From positions 1-29,228 of the forward strand of contig CAJWLW010000029.1 in assembly GCA_913042885.1 (NCBI GenBank): a stretch of DNA of 29,228 nt, given 5' to 3'. Source of the stretch: an uncultured Lentisphaeria bacterium. Lineage in GTDB: Bacteria; Verrucomicrobiota; Lentisphaeria; JABSQK01; CAJWLW01. A program made the position numbers and the translations under genes. How positions within the stretch are numbered: the stretch's first letter is position 1; each line of letters starts with the position of its first letter. The notes under the pieces were generated by a model. That model made no database searches and was not told the DNA's origin. It saw nothing but the letters and a program-made list of their open reading frames with translations. Shown piece by piece: positions 7,621 to 16,534 of the stretch.

Positions 7621-9087
7621 TCATTCGGGAACATCCGCGTCGACGTCCACGATGTCGGGGATGAGCTTCGACCAGCATTCGTAAGCCTTGGAACCGGCGC
7701 GCAGCGTACGCAGGGGATAGCAACCGGTGGCATCGTATAGCCTGATCCGCGCGTGTGCGAATTGATCACCCATCGAGGCGTACTCGGGGTAGCTCGGGTT
7801 GTGTTTCGTGAGATCCTTTGTGGCGACGGCGATTCGCTCCTGTAGCCGGGCAGTTGTGCGGGGATAGTAGATCGCCGATCCCCCGGCATCGTTGACGTGG
7901 ACCCAGAAGGCGTCCATTTCCGGGCTGTGCACGTCGGTGTTTGTCTGCCTGATCTCGTCGATCGTGCCGGCGGGCGTGCCGCCGGCAGCCGGATGGAGGC
8001 AGAGCCTGGCACCGGCCATCACGCCGGTGCACCAGGTGTCGCTATACTTGATGTCATGACACACCCCCATCGCCACCTCCACACCACAGACGCGCTGCAA
8101 ATTATAGTGCCGCCCATGCCACATGCCCTCTTCGCAAGAGTGCACCTTGGCCATTGGCGGGCCGAGAGAGCCATCTGGTCGGACGAAGAGATGCCGGTTG
8201 ATCTTCACCAAGTCGCAGGTGGCACCCTCCACCTGGTCGCCCGGGATCCAGGCGGGGTAGCCGATGAGGGTGTACGGCGCGCCCCGGGTCTGTGCCACGG
8301 CCTGCTGAAACCGCTTCAGCTCCGACTGGATCAAGTCCCGGTCGTCAAGTTCCGGATTCTCGGGCCGAAGGCCGGTAAGCGAGGTCTCCGCCGTCACCAG
8401 GATATCCACCCCGGCCTCGGCGCCTTTTCGAACGCCGTTGATCAGTGAATCAACGCTGTCGCGCGTGCACGGTTTGGTGTGCTGCCAGATGCCGACGTGC
8501 GTGTACTCAGGCCTGGGTCGCGGCGGCCCCGAAATCGACCAGGACGCGATCGCGAGTTCTCCCGGTCCGTTGAAACCGAACATGCAGTGGCTTTCCGGCA
8601 GGAAATCGATCTGCTCGATGACCGCGGCGCATTGATCGTCGAGGATTACCGAGATGCGACTGCCCTTGAAAGGAAGTTGCGGCAGGCAATCGCTTTCCCA
8701 AACGAGACGGACGCGGTCAAAATCGACTTGCGTCTTCGTCGCGAGACGCGGCTGCGGCTTGTGGAATTCATGGGTGTGGACCGTGAGCTCGCCACGGGTC
8801 AGGTCGAGCTCGACACGAATGTGCTCGAAACCGGCCAGAAACCCAAAGGTGAACATGCCCGCACGCGGCGCCCCGGGCAGCAACCGGATCTCGACCGTGT
8901 CACCGGGCATTGCGCATGGTCTCAGATAAATCTCCGCCCTCCCCTCGGACCGGCTTTCGAAGCAGGCGTTCCCGGGACTTGTCTCGAACGACCAGTCCTT
9001 GTCGGGTACCACTTCCCAGCAGTCGTCAAGCGGCTGGGAGAAGTCGGTGGTCCGCTTGTAGGCGGTTGGGCTGCAAATGGGTGTCAT
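7621..9087 (-). CDS. Nitrilase-superfamily hydrolase with N-terminal beta domain
   Basis: A 488-residue two-domain protein. Residues about 200-488 form a carbon-nitrogen hydrolase domain with the Glu-Lys-Cys triad: Glu234 in VTAETSLTGL, Lys314 in MAKVHSCEEG, and Cys343 in GVCHDIKYSD. Such enzymes hydrolyse nitriles, amides or carbamoyl groups, or run the reverse amide transfer. Residues about 15-195 are an extra beta-rich, jelly-roll-like module (for example GMFTFGFLAGFEHIRVELDL) that ordinary nitrilases of about 270-320 residues lack. The ATG at 9087 is preceded by AGGAGG (9099-9104) at 11 nt; the frame continues to 9231, but that N-terminus looks non-coding. It is divergent from the DUF4838 gene. 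No signal peptide is evident. The substrate is unknown. Confidence 0.82.
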   Translation of the reverse strand: MTPICSPTAYKRTTDFSQPLDDCWEVVPDKDWSFETSPGNACFESRSEGRAEIYLRPCAMPGDTVEIRLLPGAPRAGMFTFGFLAGFEHIRVELDLTRGELTVHTHEFHKPQPRLATKTQVDFDRVRLVWESDCLPQLPFKGSRISVILDDQCAAVIEQIDFLPESHCMFGFNGPGELAIASWSISGPPRPRPEYTHVGIWQHTKPCTRDSVDSLINGVRKGAEAGVDILVTAETSLTGLRPENPELDDRDLIQSELKRFQQAVAQTRGAPYTLIGYPAWIPGDQVEGATCDLVKINRHLFVRPDGSLGPPMAKVHSCEEGMWHGRHYNLQRVCGVEVAMGVCHDIKYSDTWCTGVMAGARLCLHPAAGGTPAGTIDEIRQTNTDVHSPEMDAFWVHVNDAGGSAIYYPRTTARLQERIAVATKDLTKHNPSYPEYASMGDQFAHARIRLYDATGCYPLRTLRAGSKAYECWSKLIPDIVDVDADVPE

Positions 9088-9289
9088 GTCCGAAAAACCC
9101 TCCTTTTGCGGCACGGCACATTTGCGCGCGTCACAACAACCGTTACAATACCGCTGGAAAGATGGATAAATCAGGGATCTGGCAACCGCATCTTCCCTGC
9201 TGTTGCGGGACTCCGGATTACAAGTAGACACAACAGCGTTCCAGCGTTAACGTTTCTCTCGGTTTCAAATAAAGCAACACGGAGATGTC

Positions 9290-11692
9290 ATGCGTCTTAT
9301 CGTCATCATGTTCACCCTGTCAGTCACGGTTGCCCGTTTTTCGCACGGCGCACCTCTGACCATCGTCGAAAACGGCAACGCCCGTGCCGCTATCGTTCTG
9401 GCCCAAAACGAAGACCACGCGCGCCGGGCCGGCGCGGCTGTGCAGTCGTACATCGAAAAGATGAGCGGCGCCCGCCTGCCGATCGTCACCGAAGGCGAGG
9501 ACACCGGGCAGCCGATCAGCATTTATGTGGGCCACACCGGCGCCGCGGCAGCGCAGGGCATAGCCATCCCTTCCGGGCACAACGCCACCGTCCACGACGA
9601 CGCTTTCGAGGAAGAAGGCTACGTTCTGAAGACCGCGGGCAACGCCATTTTCATTGGCGGCAATTCCGACGGGCCGTATCACGGCACCTTGTACGGCGGC
9701 TACGCTTTTCTTTATGAGCTGGGTTGCCGCTTCTATTTTCCCGGCGACTGGGGCGAGGTTGTGCCGCAGCAAAAGACCATCACGGTGCCGGATCTCGACG
9801 TCCTGTCGCGACCGGACTTTGCCGTGCGCTATATCGGCCTCAATCCCGGCTGGGTGCCGACTACCCCCGAGGAATTTCAGACCTATACCGAATGGCGGCT
9901 GAAGGTCGGTATGTCGTCCCGGCTGGAGAACACCTACCCGGTCGTCGGTGACGGTTTTCTCGGTCTGCTGCTGCCAGTGGCGAAATACTATGACGAGCAT
10001 CCCGAGTATTTCTCCATGGACAAAAAGGGCCAGCGCCACAAAGCCACCAGCGAGTACCACAGCATGCTGTGTCTGTCGAATCCGGACGTGCTCGAGGAGA
10101 GCCTGAAAAATATCAAAACCGCGTTCGCCGAAAAACATTATGCCCAAGGGCCGAACCCGCATCGCATTTCCGTCAATGGTTTCGGCGTCAGTCCGCCGGA
10201 TGGCTCGCCGTACTGCTTTTGCGAAAAATGCGATGTGGCCAGTCAGAAGTTCGAGTACAACCATTACGTCTACGGCCCGCAGATGAGCGAGGAGTTTTAC
10301 GCCTTTGCCCGCGACATGGCGAAGGAGTTCCCCGACAAGTTTGTCGCAACGATGGCTTATTCGCTGCGGGAAATGCCGCCGCAAGGTGTGGAACTGTTGC
10401 CGAATATGACGGTCCTGTATGCGCCGATCAGTTGTTGCGCAGTTCATCCGAACAACCATCCGAGCTGCTGGCGGCGCCAGGAGTTCGTCAAGATGCTGCG
10501 GCAGTACCGCCGGCAGACGGCCCATATTTACCTCTACATTTATAACCCCGACTTTCTCACCGGCCTGTTCGTGCCGGAGCGCCAGACGGCCAACGTCACA
10601 GTCAACATCCCCCTGTACAAGGAGATTGACATCAAGGGCTTCCAGGGCGAGGGCCGCAAGGCATGGATGCAGACCTGGACCAGCTTCTACACGACGGCCA
10701 GGCTGCTGTGGGATGCCGGGACAGATGTCGAGGCGCTCAAGGCGGACTTCTACAACACCTTCTTCGGCACCGCTGCCGGTCCACACGTTCAGGCCTGGTG
10801 GGATGCGGTGGAAACGCACCTGGGTGAGTCACCGCTGCATCCGCACGAGGACTTTCTCCTCAACAGCGTCTACACCTCGGCATTCAGCAGCAGCATTCGC
10901 CATCACATCGACTCGGCGCTGGCGGCTGAGACGACGCCGGCGCAGCGCGGGCGTGTCGAAGCGGTGTCGCTGATTGCCGATCACCTCAAGGCCTATGGCG
11001 ACATGGAGGCGGCCGCGATGAACCTCGATTACGCCGAGGCGGCGCGCCAGGCCGGGCGCATGTTCGACCTGCAGGCCGAGCTGCACGAGATCTACTCATT
11101 CTTCATCTCCGAGACCTTTCCCGACAATCCCGACTCACCAGCTGTCGAGAAGCCGCCGCCGTTCGTCGCCCGTGGCCGCCTGCTCCGATACGAGGAACTG
11201 GCGGCGATGACCAACGGTGAAACCGGCACAAAGGTTGCCGACCTGCCGCTCGAAATGGCGTTCAAGCGCGACCCGTTTCAAGAGGGCGTCGTCGCGGAAT
11301 GGTACGCACCGGACTTCGACGACGACGACTGGAGACCAATGAACACGCACTATATCTGGGATGGCCAGGACCCGCCGCTCGACGCGAAGGGCCACCATTA
11401 CGACGGGCATGGCTGGTATCGCGGCACCTTCGACGTGGACAAGGCGTTTGCCGGCAAGACGATCAACTTTCACAGCGGCGGTATATTCAATGAAGGCTGG
11501 GTGTGGATCAACGGCAAGTACATGCACCATGAGCCGCACAAAGTCTGGTGGTGGTGGAATCACGAGTTCGACGTTGACATCACCAGCGCCGTCAAACCCG
11601 GCCGCAACACCATCGCCATTCGCGTCTGGAACAAAGCGGAACAAGGCGGGATGCTGCGCCGCGGTTTCTTCTGGTCACCGACAGAACAGTAA
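9290..11692 (+). CDS. Secreted DUF4838 protein (glycoside hydrolase-like)
   Basis: An 800-residue protein with a signal peptide (MRLIVIMFTLSVTVARFSHGA, probable cut near residue 21). Residues about 28-135 resemble the alpha-glucuronidase-type N-terminal domain (IVENGNARAAIVLA, SYIEKMSGARLPIV, FIGGNSDGPYHGTLYGGYAFL). About 165-470 is the DUF4838 TIM-barrel-like region, with SVNGFGVSPPDGSPYCFCEKC and TMAYSLREMPP. The C-terminal 150 residues (about 640-795) look like a galactose-binding/beta-galactosidase jelly roll (GWYRGTFDV, WVWINGKYM, GRNTIAIRVWN). It probably acts on polysaccharide outside the cytoplasm, though hydrolysis has not been shown for most DUF4838 proteins. The start has GGAG (9281-9284) 5 nt upstream. 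Confidence 0.82.
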   Translation: MRLIVIMFTLSVTVARFSHGAPLTIVENGNARAAIVLAQNEDHARRAGAAVQSYIEKMSGARLPIVTEGEDTGQPISIYVGHTGAAAAQGIAIPSGHNATVHDDAFEEEGYVLKTAGNAIFIGGNSDGPYHGTLYGGYAFLYELGCRFYFPGDWGEVVPQQKTITVPDLDVLSRPDFAVRYIGLNPGWVPTTPEEFQTYTEWRLKVGMSSRLENTYPVVGDGFLGLLLPVAKYYDEHPEYFSMDKKGQRHKATSEYHSMLCLSNPDVLEESLKNIKTAFAEKHYAQGPNPHRISVNGFGVSPPDGSPYCFCEKCDVASQKFEYNHYVYGPQMSEEFYAFARDMAKEFPDKFVATMAYSLREMPPQGVELLPNMTVLYAPISCCAVHPNNHPSCWRRQEFVKMLRQYRRQTAHIYLYIYNPDFLTGLFVPERQTANVTVNIPLYKEIDIKGFQGEGRKAWMQTWTSFYTTARLLWDAGTDVEALKADFYNTFFGTAAGPHVQAWWDAVETHLGESPLHPHEDFLLNSVYTSAFSSSIRHHIDSALAAETTPAQRGRVEAVSLIADHLKAYGDMEAAAMNLDYAEAARQAGRMFDLQAELHEIYSFFISETFPDNPDSPAVEKPPPFVARGRLLRYEELAAMTNGETGTKVADLPLEMAFKRDPFQEGVVAEWYAPDFDDDDWRPMNTHYIWDGQDPPLDAKGHHYDGHGWYRGTFDVDKAFAGKTINFHSGGIFNEGWVWINGKYMHHEPHKVWWWWNHEFDVDITSAVKPGRNTIAIRVWNKAEQGGMLRRGFFWSPTEQ

Positions 11693-11726
11693 TCGCAGCG
11701 GCCGGAGAATCAGCCGAAAAGCGTAT

Positions 11727-11825
11727 CCCGGATTCAGGAATCCTGCATCACTGGTGCCACGGCCCGGCGGGCCGATTCCTTCATGCCGCTTCGACCGCCT
11801 CGTCGCGTGTTGTCCCGAATCCGGG
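11727..11825. repeat. Palindromic element between convergent genes
   Basis: Perfect 9-bp inverted arms (CCCGGATTC at 11727-11735, GAATCCGGG at 11817-11825) enclose smaller palindromes: GGATTC-AG-GAATCC (11730-11743) and GGCCC-GGC-GGGCC (11761-11773). It nearly fills the 136-nt gap between the convergent DUF4838 and desaturase genes. There is no T run, so it is not a classical terminator; it resembles the dispersed palindromic repeats found between bacterial genes. Only one copy is in the window. Confidence 0.5.
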
Positions 11826-11828
11826 CAA

Positions 11829-13067
11829 TCACGCCAACGCGTCCGGTGCAAGATCGCCGATGGAGGTGGCAATCGGTTCCGCTTCGTCACCTTCCGTGAC
11901 CATTGACACCTCAGTCACTGCCGGATGGGCTGACGGCGGGAGCGGCGTATTGAACTTATAGTCCGGGTCATCCTTCTGCCGGTTCCAAGTCTCCCGCATC
12001 TCACGCCAGGCACCAACCAGCGTGCGCGGAACGGGCATGTCCTCCTTGACCGCCTCGTGCAGCTTAGACAGATTATAACACGGCACTGCTGCGAACATAT
12101 GGTGTTCCGTGTGCCAGTTCATGTGCCAGTACAGAAACTCCGAGATCGGATCGAGCCGTATCGAACGGACGCACAGGCGGAAGTCCGGGATATTGTCGCG
12201 CAGCCCGCAATGCATGGGCAGGCCGACGAAGTACTTGAGCCAGTTACCGAAAAACATGTGACAGGAAAAAACAATGACCACGATCCAGTAGCCGGAGGCA
12301 ATGGCGGCGACAGCTACAAGAATGTGGACAAGCAGCACAAAGCGCATCCAGTTGACGGCTTTGACACGCTCCCCCGGTTGATCGGCATACAAGGCAATCA
12401 ACCACTCGTCCTCGTAACGGTTAAAAACCGTCATCAAAGTCTTCCTGACTGTCGGGATGATGCCGGTTGACTCGAGGCCGCCGGTGATGTTGATCGTAAA
12501 CAACTGGAGCAAATACAGCAATCTCAAGGACGGATGACGAGGCAGTACAACTTCGCGGTCGCCATCCGGGTGCAATGTGTACCGGTGATGGTAGGTGTGA
12601 CTCATTGCGTAGTCGTAAAAGTTCCACCAACCGACAATGCTGTAGATCCGCAAAAACAGGCCGTTTAGTTTCTTCGTACGAAAAACGGTACCGTGACCGA
12701 GTTCATGCACGGCGATGCCCTTCAAGAATGTTCCGATGGTGCCGTGCAGGAACAGGCACACAGCGAACGCGATCCAGGCGCCCCGGGTGAATGCATAGCA
12801 GGTGAGCGCCCCGGTGCAGACCCACAATCCGATGTGCCCGACAGCTTGGAAAGCGCCTCTCAGGTTACTGCGTAACGCGAGCTCCCGCAGTTGGTCCGGC
12901 GCGAGGGGTGATCGATACCAATCGATACGCAGCTTTTTGCGAACTTCGTTGAGTGGGGTGCGTTCGGTGTTCAATGCAGTTTCTCCGGCATCAGCCGAGT
13001 TGGGTTTCGTTGGACTGCGTAATTTAGCGTCCCGTTTTCCGATGACCACTCCCGACCCAGCTCTCAC
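11829..13067 (-). CDS. Fatty-acid desaturase family protein (membrane di-iron)
   Basis: A 412-residue membrane protein with the three His boxes of acyl-lipid/acyl-CoA desaturases: HELGH (121-125), HTYHH (157-161) and HTEHH (319-323), plus a further His in GLPMHCGL (about 286). Hydrophobic segments lie between boxes one and two and at about 243-275. Such enzymes use a di-iron centre and oxygen to desaturate or hydroxylate fatty-acyl chains, including sphingoid and related lipids, in the inner membrane. It starts with GTG, overlapping the upstream stop as GTGA. The first 40 residues are polar and outside the family core. Co-transcription with an aminotransferase run suggests tailoring of a specific lipid rather than bulk membrane fluidity, which is inference. 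Confidence 0.88.
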   Translation of the reverse strand: MRAGSGVVIGKRDAKLRSPTKPNSADAGETALNTERTPLNEVRKKLRIDWYRSPLAPDQLRELALRSNLRGAFQAVGHIGLWVCTGALTCYAFTRGAWIAFAVCLFLHGTIGTFLKGIAVHELGHGTVFRTKKLNGLFLRIYSIVGWWNFYDYAMSHTYHHRYTLHPDGDREVVLPRHPSLRLLYLLQLFTINITGGLESTGIIPTVRKTLMTVFNRYEDEWLIALYADQPGERVKAVNWMRFVLLVHILVAVAAIASGYWIVVIVFSCHMFFGNWLKYFVGLPMHCGLRDNIPDFRLCVRSIRLDPISEFLYWHMNWHTEHHMFAAVPCYNLSKLHEAVKEDMPVPRTLVGAWREMRETWNRQKDDPDYKFNTPLPPSAHPAVTEVSMVTEGDEAEPIATSIGDLAPDALA

Positions 13068-14344
13068 CGCCTTTCTGACTCTGCGACCGTCACCATGTCA
13101 CAGTTGAGTTTCTCGTACACCGACAGCACGGGTTCATAGATCCCCGCCGCCGCCTGCGCCTGCGCTTTCTCTTCACCCGCAATCAACGGTGCGCCGGCGA
13201 TCTCGACAAACTTTCGAACTCCGTCGACCTCCTTTTCGGTCAGCAGGTTGCCGCGCAGCCGGTCCAGTACCTGGTCCGCCTCGAGCTCTGTGCCGAAGCG
13301 CGCCAAGGCATATGCTTCCAGGGGGGCGGTGCAGAAGTTCTGAACAATCCGTCCGAGCTCGTTTTTGATCAGCCAGATCGCGTCAAACCACGGAATTTCC
13401 TGGGCGTAGAACAGCAGCCGCCCCTTCATCAGGCGAGTGAAGTTCGCGCTGCTGAAAAACACTTCGATCGGATCGAGCGCAATTGCATTGACTTTGGCTG
13501 CAAGCGTCTCCCGGGTGTCTTCAGCAGACCCTGGAATCAATGTCACCTGCGCTGTGATCGCCGCCCAGGCATCCCGCAGATAATCGTCGAGCTGGCGCTC
13601 CAGCTCCGTCAGACGCGGCTCGGCATAGAGTTCCGGGATTTCGTAGTGATTCTCCAGCACGTGAAAAACCAGATCGATGACCTCCGGGTTCGGCAGCGTC
13701 TCGCGGGCCAGGCGCAGCGCCTCGAATTTGCCGCGGACTGTTCGTTGCTGTGCAAGCGACACGATTGCCTGAACCGGCGGCGTGAAGTAATGCATGAACC
13801 GGCTGTGCAAGGGGTACTTGCTCTCCCACACACCCATGTTGATCGGCGGATCGATGCCGCGGATGTACGGACCGAAATAAGTCGCGACCTTCTTGAGATG
13901 ATAGACCTCGTCACGGTTCGACCACTTGTGTGCGGCGAGCACCGTCTCGATGCCATCGATCGCATCGCGGGCGCCGGCGAAAAATGTCCACTGCAAAAAT
14001 TCTGGATAGGACAGCAGCGGATGCATCATCTCACTGACGGTGAAGTTCAACCCCGGGAGGTGTTCGAGGTTGCGCGCCCAATGTTTGAACTCGGTGGCCA
14101 TCTCGGCATGAACGCGTCCGACAGCAAGCGACATTTCGTGCCAGTCATCGACCGCCATGGCGTTGTCGACGACAAAGCGCGTGTCGAAATCGCTGAGGCC
14201 GGGAATGAGATCCTCGAACGTCCATTTCGCGGCAATGACACGGATGTTCGGAACCAGCGCCCGGCATCTGGCGAAGTAGGTTTCGTAGAAATCATGGAAA
14301 TCGTTGGCTGGCGCGGGTGCGAACTTCATTCTGACGTCGCCCAT
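13064..14344 (-). CDS. Unrecognised 426-aa protein, possible nucleotidyltransferase fold
   Basis: I do not recognise this family. The only suggestive element is near the N-terminus: AAKWTFEDLIPGLSDFDTRFVV (about residues 38-59), where GLSDFDTR resembles the G-S-x(n)-D-x-D strand of nucleotidyltransferases. The rest is mostly helical, soluble, rich in Trp, Tyr and His, without membrane segments or a signal peptide. The start is supported by a G-rich stretch about 5 nt upstream. It begins 9 nt after the DegT aminotransferase stop and its own stop overlaps the desaturase start (GTGA), so it is tightly embedded in this operon and probably works in the same pathway. Confidence 0.8.
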   Translation of the reverse strand: MGDVRMKFAPAPANDFHDFYETYFARCRALVPNIRVIAAKWTFEDLIPGLSDFDTRFVVDNAMAVDDWHEMSLAVGRVHAEMATEFKHWARNLEHLPGLNFTVSEMMHPLLSYPEFLQWTFFAGARDAIDGIETVLAAHKWSNRDEVYHLKKVATYFGPYIRGIDPPINMGVWESKYPLHSRFMHYFTPPVQAIVSLAQQRTVRGKFEALRLARETLPNPEVIDLVFHVLENHYEIPELYAEPRLTELERQLDDYLRDAWAAITAQVTLIPGSAEDTRETLAAKVNAIALDPIEVFFSSANFTRLMKGRLLFYAQEIPWFDAIWLIKNELGRIVQNFCTAPLEAYALARFGTELEADQVLDRLRGNLLTEKEVDGVRKFVEIAGAPLIAGEEKAQAQAAAGIYEPVLSVYEKLNCDMVTVAESERR

Positions 14345-14353
14345 ATCTACCCC

Positions 14354-15496
14354 CTACGACAATTCACTGACCGTGCTTCTCAGCGCATCGGCGATGTATC
14401 GGAGATCATCGTCCGTCGAGTGGGCGAACACCGGCAGACTGACAGCGTGTTCGCTGGCTTCCACGGCGCAGTCACAGTCGCTGCTCTCGTAGTCGAGTCC
14501 GGCGAATGCTTCCCACGTCCAGACGATCGGGTAATGATAGGCGGTGCCGACATGAAACTTTTCCTTGAGGCAGGCAGCAACGGCGGACCGGTCGATGCCA
14601 GGCGTGCGAATGATATAAAGATGCGCGCCGTGTCCCTCTTCAATGCCGCCAGGCAGAACGACCCCATCGACGTCGGCCAGCAGCGCCTGCATCTTCTGCA
14701 TCGCTGCGAGCTTGGCCGCAATGAGACGTCCGGCCTTGGCAAGCTGTGTGATACCGACGGCAAGCTGCGGCTTGGTCATTCGGTAATTGAAGCCGACGGA
14801 CGCAACGCGGAGCTGCGCGCCATAGACGTAACCAAAGGTCTTCTTTTGTCGCACGCTCTCGGCGAATTCGGCATCGTCGGTAGTAATGGCGCCGCCTTCG
14901 CCAAGAGTCGTGATGTTCTTGTTCGATTGAAAGCTGTAGCAGCTGGCCAGTCCCGCACCACCGATCGACCTGCCCTTGTAAGTTGTGCCGACAGCGTGCG
15001 CGGCATCGTAGATTACGGGGATGCCGGTCTCCTTGGTGATCGCCTCAAAACCATCGATGTCAGCCGCCAGTCCGGCGAAGTGGACAGGGATGATTGCTTT
15101 CGTTCCACCTGTGATCTTCTCGCGTACCTGGCGCGGATCGAGGCAGAGGGTGACAGGGTCGATATCGGCAAAAACGACTTTGGCGCCCAGCGCCGAGGCA
15201 CAAGTTGCCGTGCACACGAAAGTAAGCGGTGTCGTGATCACTTCGTCACCCGGCTCGATGCCAAGGACCATCATGCAGGCGTCGAGGGCTGTGCCACAGG
15301 CGTTGACGGCGACGGCATGGGCAGCGCCTTCGTGAGCCGCGAATGCCTGCTGGAAGTCTGTCTCTTCAGGTAACGGAAAGAAATTGCCGCCGGCCTCGGC
15401 GGCGGCCTGCATGACCTTCAGCGCAGCATCGATGTCGTCCTGCTCGAAGACACCGCCAAGCGCAGTGAACGGAATGTTTCGCGTTTCGGCCGGCAT
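14354..15496 (-). CDS. DegT/DnrJ/EryC1/StrS aminotransferase (first)
   Basis: A 380-residue PLP-dependent enzyme of the sugar aminotransferase family, which usually transfers an amino group to a keto-sugar nucleotide. Key residues are in place: Asp164 in VIYDAAHAVG and the PLP-binding Lys193 in SFQSNKNITTLGEGGA, with the family blocks GTALDACMM, GDEVITTPLTF and VGFNYRMTKPQLAVG. I chose the ATG at 15496, with AGGAG (15508-15512) at 11 nt, over a TTG 33 nt further upstream. It follows the deacetylase-like gene on the same strand and precedes the 426-aa unknown by 9 nt. A hairpin lies just upstream at 15547-15585. The sugar substrate cannot be read. Confidence 0.9.
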   Translation of the reverse strand: MPAETRNIPFTALGGVFEQDDIDAALKVMQAAAEAGGNFFPLPEETDFQQAFAAHEGAAHAVAVNACGTALDACMMVLGIEPGDEVITTPLTFVCTATCASALGAKVVFADIDPVTLCLDPRQVREKITGGTKAIIPVHFAGLAADIDGFEAITKETGIPVIYDAAHAVGTTYKGRSIGGAGLASCYSFQSNKNITTLGEGGAITTDDAEFAESVRQKKTFGYVYGAQLRVASVGFNYRMTKPQLAVGITQLAKAGRLIAAKLAAMQKMQALLADVDGVVLPGGIEEGHGAHLYIIRTPGIDRSAVAACLKEKFHVGTAYHYPIVWTWEAFAGLDYESSDCDCAVEASEHAVSLPVFAHSTDDDLRYIADALRSTVSELS

Positions 15497-15546
15497 TTTG
15501 ACTTTTTCTCCTGTTGTTATGTGGCGCAAACAGTCGAACGAAACTT

Positions 15547-15585
15547 TGCGCCCGTTCGATATTGAATTGAATGAACGGACGCGCA
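15547..15585 (-). promoter_or_regulatory. Hairpin between deacetylase-like and DegT genes
   Basis: TGCGCCCGTTC (15547-15557) pairs with GAACGGACGCGCA (15573-15585): 11 bp with a 2-nt bulge and a 15-nt AT-rich loop. No T run follows on the minus strand, so it looks more like an RNA processing or stability hairpin, or a weak attenuator, than a full terminator. It occupies most of the 102-nt gap. Confidence 0.45.
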
Positions 15586-15598
15586 GTTCCGTTCTACG

Positions 15599-16534
15599 TC
15601 AGTAGGATTCCACCTGCAGACCATAATCGGTCATCGTTGTGAACTTCGCAGGCTTGACACTGTAGCCTGACGCAGTCGCCAGTTCGCGAGTGTAGCGGAC
15701 GACCCAATCAAGATTCTGCGACTGGTACGTGGCGGTGTCGGCAAAGTCGTTGACGTTGTGGCTGAGGCCGATGATGGCGCGCACCGGTACGTCGCGCCGT
15801 GCCATCTCGATCAGGTTCTCCTCGATCACCTGGCGCAGCTTCTCGCGCTGCTCACCGAGATGCTCCGGCGGTGTCTCGACCCGCAGGTCGAGCGGCTGAC
15901 GGATCGATTCGTCGAAATACACATGGAGCCCGACGGTTACCGGGATCTCGAAAAGCCGAAGGCTGCCGCAAATCAGATTGCTGCGGGCGCTGGCGTGGTG
16001 GGCGTACGGCCAGCTGCCCGACCAGTTGGCAGCGAACTCCGGGCGATACCGGCGGCCGACGTTGCTGGCCCAGATGAAGCCGAGCTCCTCGCACAAGGCG
16101 AACGTGTCACAATTGGCGCTGCCGTAGCAGGCACGATAGCCGTCGCACGGCTGTCCGAGCGTGTCTTCCAGATCCTGCTTGGCCATCCCGATGGCGTGGC
16201 GCTGTGCGTCGCGGGACATTTCGCCCAGCCATTGCGCCTCATCGCCGCGCAGTTTGGAATAGCGCAGACCGTTGAGGTGCAGGGCAATCTCGATGCCCGC
16301 AGCCGCCATCTCACAGTAAAGCGATCGCTGGTGCCGCGCGACGTCGGGATAGACGAACAGTGTTGCCCCATCCCATACACCGAGCGCGTCCATCCGCTCC
16401 ACAAAGCCGCGCACTGAGCGCTCGGCGAAGTCCCAGGTCGCGGGCCCATGGAAAAACGGTCGGCGCTCAGGCCCGGTATAGTCTGTGTTCGACGGGGTCT
16501 CGCAGTCAATCGAATAGTTGAAAAACAATTGCAT
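15599..16534 (-). CDS. Polysaccharide deacetylase-like protein
   Basis: A 311-residue protein resembling the NodB/CE4 polysaccharide deacetylases, metal enzymes that remove N- or O-acetyl groups from sugars. The first motif is visible in NYSIDCETP (Asp10, the usual catalytic-base/metal Asp). The second is IEIALHLNGLR with His86, but the second His expected four residues later is Leu. YRACYGSANCDTFALCEELGF (about 133-153) matches the arginine-containing third motif. There is no signal peptide, so it would act in the cytoplasm, for example on a small sugar intermediate. The start at 16534 has only a weak ribosome site. It lies between two DegT/amidohydrolase units, suggesting a biosynthetic role. 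The incomplete metal site leaves activity open. Confidence 0.68.
   Translation of the reverse strand: MQLFFNYSIDCETPSNTDYTGPERRPFFHGPATWDFAERSVRGFVERMDALGVWDGATLFVYPDVARHQRSLYCEMAAAGIEIALHLNGLRYSKLRGDEAQWLGEMSRDAQRHAIGMAKQDLEDTLGQPCDGYRACYGSANCDTFALCEELGFIWASNVGRRYRPEFAANWSGSWPYAHHASARSNLICGSLRLFEIPVTVGLHVYFDESIRQPLDLRVETPPEHLGEQREKLRQVIEENLIEMARRDVPVRAIIGLSHNVNDFADTATYQSQNLDWVVRYTRELATASGYSVKPAKFTTMTDYGLQVESY

Noticed and set aside
8479..9717. 412-codon plus-strand open frame
   Set aside because: Runs across the nitrilase gene, the divergent intergenic region and the DUF4838 start in a different frame; Arg-rich and without motifs.
9320..10819. 499-codon minus-strand open frame
   Set aside because: Antisense shadow of the DUF4838 gene in GC-rich sequence, with no recognisable domain.
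13646..15373. 575-codon plus-strand open frame
   Set aside because: It is antisense to the first DegT aminotransferase and the 426-aa protein, both with clear operon signals; its own translation shows no motif.
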